Positions 56,983 through 64,000 of a stretch of 64,000 nt of DNA are shown here, in pieces (within the stretch, counting starts at the first letter, position 1; each line of letters opens with the position of its first letter). The notes under the pieces are model-generated. The model worked only from the letters and a program-made list of their open reading frames with translations, did not search any database and had not been told where the DNA came from. The translations under genes were made by a program, and so were the position numbers. The stretch is from Capsicum annuum. Taxonomy: Eukaryota; Streptophyta; Magnoliopsida; Solanales; Solanaceae. Location of the stretch: the NCBI RefSeq assembly GCF_002878395.1, contig NC_061121.1:130791226-130855225 (forward strand), given 5' to 3'.

Positions 56983-58413
56983 TAAGGCAGTCGTTGTCAA
57001 TATCCCAAATCGCGTTGGGGTCGAATCCACAAGGAGTGAAATACAAATTCAGGTCCTATGGGTGCTCTAATTACTAAGAGAATACACAAAATGCAAACAA
57101 AACGACATTTACAGTAAAATAGGGTGTTTGGTTTGAAGTTGTTTGTAATAATTTTTAGTTAAACAACACACTAGTAGAGTACTTTTGATTTAAACTAAAG
57201 GTTGGAGGTAATCTTGAGATTATGCCTTCCTAAAAGTAATTAGCATGTGGGTTAATGATAGTTTAACATGAATCTTAAATGTTAAGTTAGAGATAGGCCA
57301 GGTCGAAGGTCTTTGTGGTTAGTCTTTCAACAAAACAACAAAGATAGAACCCATTACCTCTTTCGATCACCTAACAAGTTTGTCATTTATAATTACCCAA
57401 AACCTTAATTAAACATCCCTATTTCTAGGAAAATACCTATGATATGAATTACAATACATTTACACTTATGTCTAATATTGTTGAAGGTAGTAAACCACAT
57501 ACTTAGTTGTCCACCATTTTCTTATCCCCTATAACGCTCTTTCAAGAATGCTATGGGTTCCGATATGTTCACCTTCATCCCTCTTTCAATGATGATAAAG
57601 GGTTTTTCGTGTTTGGGGGTTTTCAACCATCAAACCCTTTTGGAGATTTAGGGTTTTCACCCATAAATTTTAACAACTAAACTCAAGCAATGGTGAAATC
57701 CATACTTAAAAACTAATATCATGCAAACACTTCAACACCCATACATAATTACACCTTAGCTCAACATAATCCTAAGACTAGAGAAATTAGCTACTCATGA
57801 GATAAGGAGGAAGAATTATACCAAATAATTCATCCTTTGCATCCATAATGATAGAAGGTAAAGATAATCTTCACTTCCAAACTTCAATTTCACCAACTTA
57901 TCCTTGGAATAATACATGCAATAAAGTTGGAATTATATTTTTCCCCAAATTCTAGGGTTTCAATAATGTCAAGTTTTTCAATCTACTCTAGTACATAATT
58001 TCCATCGAATTTTTTTTTGGGTCTTCTATAGGAATTTGAATTAGTTGTTCCAATAAACCAAAATGCCCTTGCTTATTAATCCCACCTGTCTACGATCGCA
58101 TAGCTTCTCTGCGACCACGGTCAGATCCATGCGGTCACAGCTGAGTAACATTCTTGACAGGTCATGATTGCGGTTCTCGGACTACGGCTGTGGTAACTGA
58201 AGCTGTGTCTACTCCAAGTCTTCAGCTACACTTTTTGGCCTTCTTTTGATCACTTTTATGCTCCAATCCACATCTTACTATTTCATCAACTATGTTCCTG
58301 CAAAGTGTTGATATTAGTACATTCAATCACAATTGTTTCTTATTTATTCATTCTATACACGGAAATATGCATGAATTTTGAGTGCAAATGAGTGTTAAAA
58401 TCACCACTCATCA
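56983..58413 (-). mobile_element. 3' LTR of Athila-like element F
   Basis: The minus-strand start TGATGAGTGGTGATTTTAAC lies at 58413. The far end, near 56983, is aligned to the end of LTR E. The motif GTTGGGGTCGAATCCACAAG occurs at 57016. The GC-rich segment is at 58085-58205. Length is 1431 bp. Same family as LTRs E and N. Confidence 0.8.
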
Positions 58414-60404
58414 ACACCTATAACTTAAATCTTTTGCTTATCCTCAAGAAATACTACTTCTTACCATGAGACAATAATTATCTATGCCTAAACTTCATGC
58501 CTCAAAGCTTACAATGACTTCAACTTAGTCAATACCACAAGTAGCTCGCTACACATGGACTAATTATTTTTCATTACACCCCTCAACATAAAATACAATA
58601 TCTAAGGATGCAGAAAACTTCTAAGAGAAGCCAAGCAACAATAAACCAATACTCTAGAAGTGACTCACTTTTGACAAAAACCATGCTATACTCCATTTTC
58701 CTCATTTCTAAGAAGGTGACAAAATCACCCACCTCAACTCATTCACATACCTCCTCACAATAAAGATAATTCCCCACACCAAGCTACTAAATATGCTACA
58801 GGGAATTTAAGTGCTAAAACTCTCTCCCTCACAAAATAACTTCTCAACCTCAAGAAGTGCCATAACATAGGCTTGGCCCGATTTTCAATCGCCACTGCAA
58901 AGAAAGTAAATGGTTGGAAATCTCAAAAAAGAATTTGAGGTTGTAATGTAGGTTTGGGTTAGGGTAGGATATCATTTGGGAACAACATGGATACACCCTT
59001 CCTTGAACATCTACATCATGCTATTTAATCCGCCTTTTTGACTATGGGCCAATTATCTTTTGATCTTTTCTCTTTTTATATGCCTACTTTTTGCTTCCTT
59101 TGTTCACCTATTTTCTTCTAATTTTTTTTCTTGCAATTTTCATGCAATTATTTTCCTTTGTTTTACCCTTTCCTTTTCTATTTATTTGTTTTCAATGCTT
59201 GGGCACTTAGTCATTTCACTTACAACTTTGTGGCCCCCACACTTACTTCCATCAATTTTAACCACCCCCATCTTAGGATTTTAACCTCAAGTTACATTTT
59301 TCAAGGTCAAGAAGGGCATGGTTCAAAAGAGCGATAAAAAGAATGGTTTATGGATTGTAATGTGTTTGCCAAAGAAAGGTCAAAAGGCTAAAAGTGGGTA
59401 ACTATGGATTTTTCTTATGTATGGGTAGGCTCTTTTGGATAAAGTGGTTTCCAACATCACAAGGATGGTATAAGATCATTTCTCCTACCAACTACAATCA
59501 AAATTAGCTTTGAAAGACTACTGAGGCAAGTTCTAATTAACATAAGTATACAAGAGATAAAGACAAATAGCTCACCACACATGGTTGGCAAAATTTTCCA
59601 AAGAGGCGCAATTGCTAGTCCCGGTAGAAAAAAAATTGGAGTATCTATCATTCTTAATAAGTCAAACATTTATCGAGTCACAAAAAGAGAAAGAAGTTTG
59701 TTAAAAGGTTGCTCACATCTATGCCCTTGATTTAAAAATAATATGGATAGAGGGTTGCTTGTTTTCCATTTGCACCATGCTCAATTTGCTAACTTACACT
59801 TAGAACCAAAGCTTTAGACTTGTATTTCAGCTTAATATAGGCAAACAAACCATATGGCTACTCAGACTTCACCAATGGTGCACAATGGGATCCCAAATAT
59901 ACCATGCCACAGGTACTCAGACTTTCTTTGCATTTGTGGCCTTGATGCAACGGGTACTCAGACTTGCCCTGCATCCATGGCTCAAATCCCAATGATGATT
60001 CTTTTCCCTTAAGAATGATGTCATTCAATCTATCATTGGAAAAAATTCATTCATAAAACTGTGAAAGCTTAGGTAACCTTACCTTACACACCCCCAACTT
60101 AAATGTTTAAAATGCCCTCACTGAAGTAAAATTAAGAATCATAAGGGTTGAGAGGGGATCCCTAAAACAACAAGTGTCCAGCAATTTGGTGCTGTAATCG
60201 TACCAAAAGGTCCGCAGTTTTGGCTCCGTCAATACCATCCTCAGACCGCTATTGCAGTAACTAAGACTGAATTCCCCTATTTTTGCTCTATTTTTTGATT
60301 CCCTGCACAACAACAAGCTTTCCAGTTCTTTTTTCCCCTATTGTTCTGGACATATCAGTCATGTCAAAACTCCTGAAAAACATCAAAACAAGCAAAAAGT
60401 GAGT
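58414..60404 (-). other. 3' noncoding region of element F
   Basis: It begins next to the LTR with a decayed polypurine tract (minus: TTAAGTTATAGGTGT at 58414-58428). It parallels 41021-43300 of element E, including the TACTCAGACTTCACCAATGG block at 59861 and a GC-rich segment near 60175-60265. ORFs here are short and unsupported. Confidence 0.7.
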
Positions 60405-60456
60405 CAAGGATGGGTTGTCGCCCATCAAGCACCTAATTTAATGTCACAACAATACT
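60405..60456 (-). other. Post-pol conserved block of element F
   Basis: GGGTTGTCGCCCATCAAGCA followed by CTAATTTAATGTC is the block that closes pol in this family. It is also found at 43309-43355 in E (minus) and 52505-52570 in I (plus). It gives a reference point for judging the pol deletions. Confidence 0.65.
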
Positions 60457-61780
60457 TTCCTCTTCCACCACTCAGTATATTTGACATGCAAGAACTACAC
60501 CTTGGCTACCATTGGAATTTCTATGTTGTAGTGTTTCACCCTTTGACCATTGACCAAAAATTTCTTTCCTTCTTGGTCTTCCAATTCAACGACACAACCA
60601 GGGTGAACATTAAAAACCACAAATAGCCCCGATGATTTAGATTGAAGCTTTCACACAAAAAGTTTTAAATGGGAGTTGTATAGGAGTACATTCTCTCTGA
60701 CATAGAATTCTCGCTTTAATATACGAGCGTCATGCTACCTTTTTATTTTCTCCTTATACAAAGTGGAGCTCTCATAAGCTTTAAGTCAAAAATTATCCAA
60801 CTCGTTGAGTTTTGAAGCCCTAGCCTCTGAGGCTTCTCCAAAATTCATGTTCAACCTATTTAAAGCCCACAATGCTTTATGCTAAAGCTTGGCCGATAAG
60901 TGACATGCTTTTCCAAACACCAATTGGTAGGGAGACTTGCCAATTGGGGTTTTGTAGGCCGTTCAATAAGACCAAAGTACTTCATTGAGCTGCTTTGTCC
61001 AATTAGTTCGGCCGACATTCACTGTCTTTTCTCGACTTGGTAACTTGTTTGGGGTGATACGGGGTGGATACTTTGTCCTTAACCCCATACTTATAAAAAA
61101 GGGTCCCAAATAACCAATTACAAAAATATGAGCCACCATCACTGATAATGGCTCGTGGCGTACCAAACTTTCTGAAAGTATGCTTTTCCAAAAAGGAAGT
61201 AACACTCTTACTCTCATTATTAGGAAGTGCCACGGCCTTCACCTATTTAGAAACTTAATCAACCACTACCAATATGTGTTTGTTTCCATAAGATCTCACA
61301 AATAGGCCTATGAAGTCAATTCCCCACACATAAAATAGTTCCACTTCAAGGTTTGATTGAGGGGTATTTTACGTCTTCTTGAAATAGCACCATGAATTTG
61401 ACATTGGTGACATAATTTTACCCACTCAATGGCATCCCTATGCATGGAGGGCTAGTAAAACCCACATCGAAGGATTTTAGCAGCAGTGCAGATTCCTCCA
61501 TGACACATTGCCTAATAATGCCATACACACACTCCCAAAATAGGAATGGCTCATCCCAAATGTATCTCTTTGCATCGAACAAGAACTATTTCTTTTGATG
61601 GCAGCCCATTTTCTCGAGGAGCATTCCAGTCGCTATATAGTTGGCAAAGTCAGTATACTATAGTGTGCTTATTCCCGCAAAAGATATAACCAATTCAATG
61701 GGAAAGGCATCATCAATTTCAATTTCTTATTTCTTTTCATGATTACCTTCAAGATATGAGAGATGATCATCCACTTGGTT
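60457..61780 (-). pseudogene. Integrase of element F
   Basis: The zinc-binding end shows CHGGICTAAKILR and CHQCQIHG at about 61500-61400. The core includes FGTPRAIISDGGSYFCNWLF (second Asp motif) and VSTPYHPKQV, where the family has the run towards the catalytic Glu, in 61003-61242. It continues in another frame with a TNWTKQLNEVLWSY reading at 60963. The C-terminal part to 60457 is degraded. Frameshifts near 61030-61200 and several stops make it nonfunctional. Confidence 0.8.
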
Positions 61781-62330
61781 TCATACCCCTTTTGATCTTT
61801 TACCTCGAAGTTGAATTCTTAAAGGATAAAAATCCATCTAATTAGCTGCGATTTTGCCTCCTTATTGGCCTTGAGGTATTTGTAGGCAGCATGATCCATG
61901 TGCACCACTACTTTTATGCCTAACAAGTAGGAATTTTTTTTTTCAAAAGAATACACACCCGCAAATAATTCTTGCTCTATAACGGTGTTGTTGCGTTGAG
62001 CATCATTAAAGGTCTTGCTTGAATAGTATATAGTATGGAAGAGTTTTTCCTTGCATTGACCTAACATCTCACCCAATGCAATCCCACTAGCATCACATAT
62101 TACCTCAAAAGGGGACGACCAATCTGGGGCCACAATGCTAGGGGCCAAAATAAGCAATTCCTTAAGATGTTCAAAAGATTTCAAACATGCCTTATCAAAG
62201 GTGAATTTGGTTTCTTTATTAAGGAGATTACATATTGGATAAAATCTCTTTGAAAAATATCTAATGAAACATCCGGTAGAACTTTGCATGCCCAAGAAAG
62301 CTCCAAACACCCTTGATGGAAATGGGAGGT
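61781..62330 (-). pseudogene. RNase H and RT connection of element F
   Basis: The ORF 61819-62310 (163 codons) is open. It reads CFIRYFSKRFYPICNLLNKE and FTFDKACLKSFEHLKELLIL (RT thumb and connection). It continues FEVICDASGIALGEMLGQC, the first Asp motif of RNase H, then VIEQELFAGVYSFEKKNSYL (Glu motif) and VVVHMDHAAYKYL, where the second Asp is kept. This is the best-preserved enzyme piece in the window. Confidence 0.85.
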
Positions 62331-63130
62331 AGAAGCTTGGAGATTACCTCAACCTTAACTTGATTGACTTGAATGCCTTTTCCCAATATCTTGTGGCCCA
62401 AGACAATGCCTTTTTTGACCATGAACTGGTATTTCTCCTAATTAAACACAAGGTTTGTCTCCACACATCGTTCAAGCACATTGCTTAATTGTTCAAGGAA
62501 TGACTCAAAGGAGTTCCCTACCACCGAGAAATCATCCATGAAAACCTCCATTGAGTCTTCTACCATATCCAAAAATATTGACAACATGCAACATTGAAAG
62601 GTTGATGGGGAATTACATAACGCGAAGGGCATTTACTTGAATGCGAATGTCCTATATGGGAAAGTAAAAGTGGCCTTCTCTTGTTCCTCTGAGGCAATAC
62701 ATAGTTGATTATACCATAAATAATCGTCTAAGAAACAATACCATCCTCGCCCGGCTAGCCTATCCAACATTTGATCCATGAAAGACATTGGAAAATGGTC
62801 TTTCTCGGTCCATGAGTTTAACTTTTAGTAGTCCATGCAAACTCGCCACCTGGTGACCGGTCAAACAACCATAAGATCATTCTTCTCATTTTCAACTACC
62901 GTGATGCCATTTTTTTGGTATGCATTACACCAGTCACCCAAATGCTATTGGATATTGGGTATATCACTCCCGCATTAAGCCATTTTATGATTTCTTTCTT
63001 TATGACCTCTTCCATGGGATGATTTAAGTGTCTTTGGTGTTCCAAACTCATGATATGACCTTGCTCAAGTTTAATCTTATTAGAGAAAATATCGAGGTCT
63101 ATTCCTATTACATCCACTATTGTCTATCTA
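62331..63130 (-). pseudogene. Reverse transcriptase of element F
   Basis: The palm with the catalytic loop is in 62438-62632: MPFALCNSPSTFQCCMLSIF and then EVFMDDFSVVGNSFE. The catalytic site reads Phe-Met-Asp-Asp, the form usual in Athila-type elements. The finger region, 62896-63117, includes LEHQRHLNHPMEEVIKKEI and WLNAGVIYPISNSIWV. Stops between these blocks (for example near 62640 and 62830) break the enzyme. It would copy element RNA into DNA. Confidence 0.85.
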
Positions 63131-64000
63131 ATAACTCAAATGTAACTTCTTTACCACCACTTTCAATTCGTTCACTTAAGAGGGTACGAGGTCACTAGCG
63201 ATGATGATTGATAATTTACATCCATCCCCTAAGTACACCTATTAAAGATAGAGTGGTAAAGGTTTCAATTCAACATTTGGAGGCTTGAGGATAGATGGTT
63301 TTGCGGGTGGGCTCTCATGATTTTTTAGATTAAGGTCTAATTTCACCGGGTTCTTGGTGTAAGCTCCAAGACCCGTTAAAGATGCAACCACCCCATCATA
63401 CTCTTCCAATTTATCACTTTCACAATTCCATAGCACTCCTACCAAATGATCATCTAATAAGCTCACATCAACATGATTTTCCACTTCTCCATCAATAACA
63501 TCAATCACTGAGATGATTTACAGGTCCATCGTTTTCTTCATAGGCTTGTAAACACTAAATGATACCACTTTATTACTAAACAAAAAATTTATCTCGCCGG
63601 ACTCCACATCCACCAAAACTTTACCGATAGACAAGAATGTTCTCATAAGGATAATAGGTACTTTAACATCCATTGCACAATCTAAGATAACAAAGTCAGC
63701 CGGGAAGATGAACCAGTTAACTTTTACTAGCACATCATGAAGCACTCTAATTGGATTTTTGATACACCAATCGGCCAAAAATAATTTTATTTTGGTATGC
63801 TTCGGCTTTCCCAATCCAAGATTGTGAAATATTGCATAAGACATTAGGTTTACACTTGCTCCAAGATCTCATAATGCCCTTGCAAATTTAAACATTCTGA
63901 TGGTGTACAGAATTGTAAACTTACCGGGGTCCTTCTTTTTTTCCACAAATGTTCTTGACATAATGGGACTACAATGATGTGTTACTTCAATTGTTTCATC
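63131..64000 (-). pseudogene. Protease and linker of element F, entering from the right edge
   Basis: At the right edge the minus-strand reading includes SPIMSRTFVEKKKDPGKFT and then DLGASVNLMSYAIFHNLGLG, where the Asp-containing retropepsin site (Asp-Leu-Gly-Ala) precedes 63844. The ORF 63518-63844 follows with FIFPADFVILDCAMDVKVP and LVDVESGEINFLFSN. The ORF 63242-63508 is the acidic linker to RT (VENHVDVSLLDDHLVGVL, LGAYTKNPVKLDLNLKNHES). Gag and the 5' LTR of F must lie beyond the window. Confidence 0.8.

Noticed and set aside
57016..57040. GGGTCGAATCCACAAGG looks like a tRNA B box, also near 40034
   Set aside because: No A box or cloverleaf is present, and the motif is a fixed part of the LTRs of the E/F family.
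59060..59337. Hydrophobic Phe/Leu-rich ORFs on the plus strand
   Set aside because: They are in the 3' noncoding region of minus-strand element F and arise from T-rich DNA. The same happens at 41618-41800 in element E.

Overview
This window looks like plant nuclear intergenic heterochromatin, not a gene-rich region. No intact host gene is visible. The DNA is AT-rich and stop-riddled, and it is filled with nested, mutated transposable elements. The combination of a DUF1985/Ulp1-type element, chromovirus and Athila/Tat-type LTR retrotransposons, and an endogenous plant pararetrovirus (Caulimoviridae) points to a Solanaceae genome, with pepper (Capsicum) my best guess. That species call is inference from recall of similar repeats.

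Layout. 1-2344: LTR of a gypsy element entering from the left. 2345-about 10250: degenerate Mutator-like region with a dead Ulp1-type protease gene on the minus strand (3812-7355), a dead GRF zinc-finger gene on the plus strand (3012-3421), and many noncoding repeats built around the palindrome ATCTGTTGCAACAGAT. 10250-13185: AT-rich DNA with a small MITE-like repeat, a 21-bp minisatellite and unrecognised ORF remnants. 13185-18998: rearranged endogenous pararetrovirus containing RNase H, a 3'-terminal ORF, promoter and leader, tRNA-Met primer site, small ORFs, movement protein, protease, the start of RT, a 67-bp patch copied from the 3'-terminal ORF, and a capsid fragment.

18999-27476: an LTR-like fragment, a pol-less Athila-like element (L, plus strand, 19540-about 21830) and a truncated chromovirus (D, minus, about 21830-27476). 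27477-29053 is unassigned. 29054-39998 is a nest. An old chromovirus (A) is split into a protease part (29160-29683) and a gag part (39682-39998). The split holds a long TATA-bearing LTR with 191-bp tandem repeats (B, 29684-30133 and 36840-39681), itself interrupted by a 5'-truncated chromovirus (C, 30134-36840, minus).

39999-44711: pol-deleted Athila-like element E (minus). 44712-46046: LTR fragment G. 46047-47335: LTR N, related to those of E and F. 47336-48292 plus 55787-56982: chromovirus H (minus), split by the pol-deleted Athila-like element I (48293-55786, plus, both LTRs present). 56983-64000: element F (minus), the most complete Athila-like copy, with 3' LTR, integrase, RNase H, RT and protease, running off the right edge.

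All elements are decayed by stops, frameshifts and truncations, so nothing here looks able to move or replicate by itself. The most distinctive items are the mosaic pararetrovirus, the GRF pseudogene between two roughly 300-bp direct repeats, the palindrome-rich repeats, and GC-rich dyad segments that recur in LTRs of otherwise unrelated elements.
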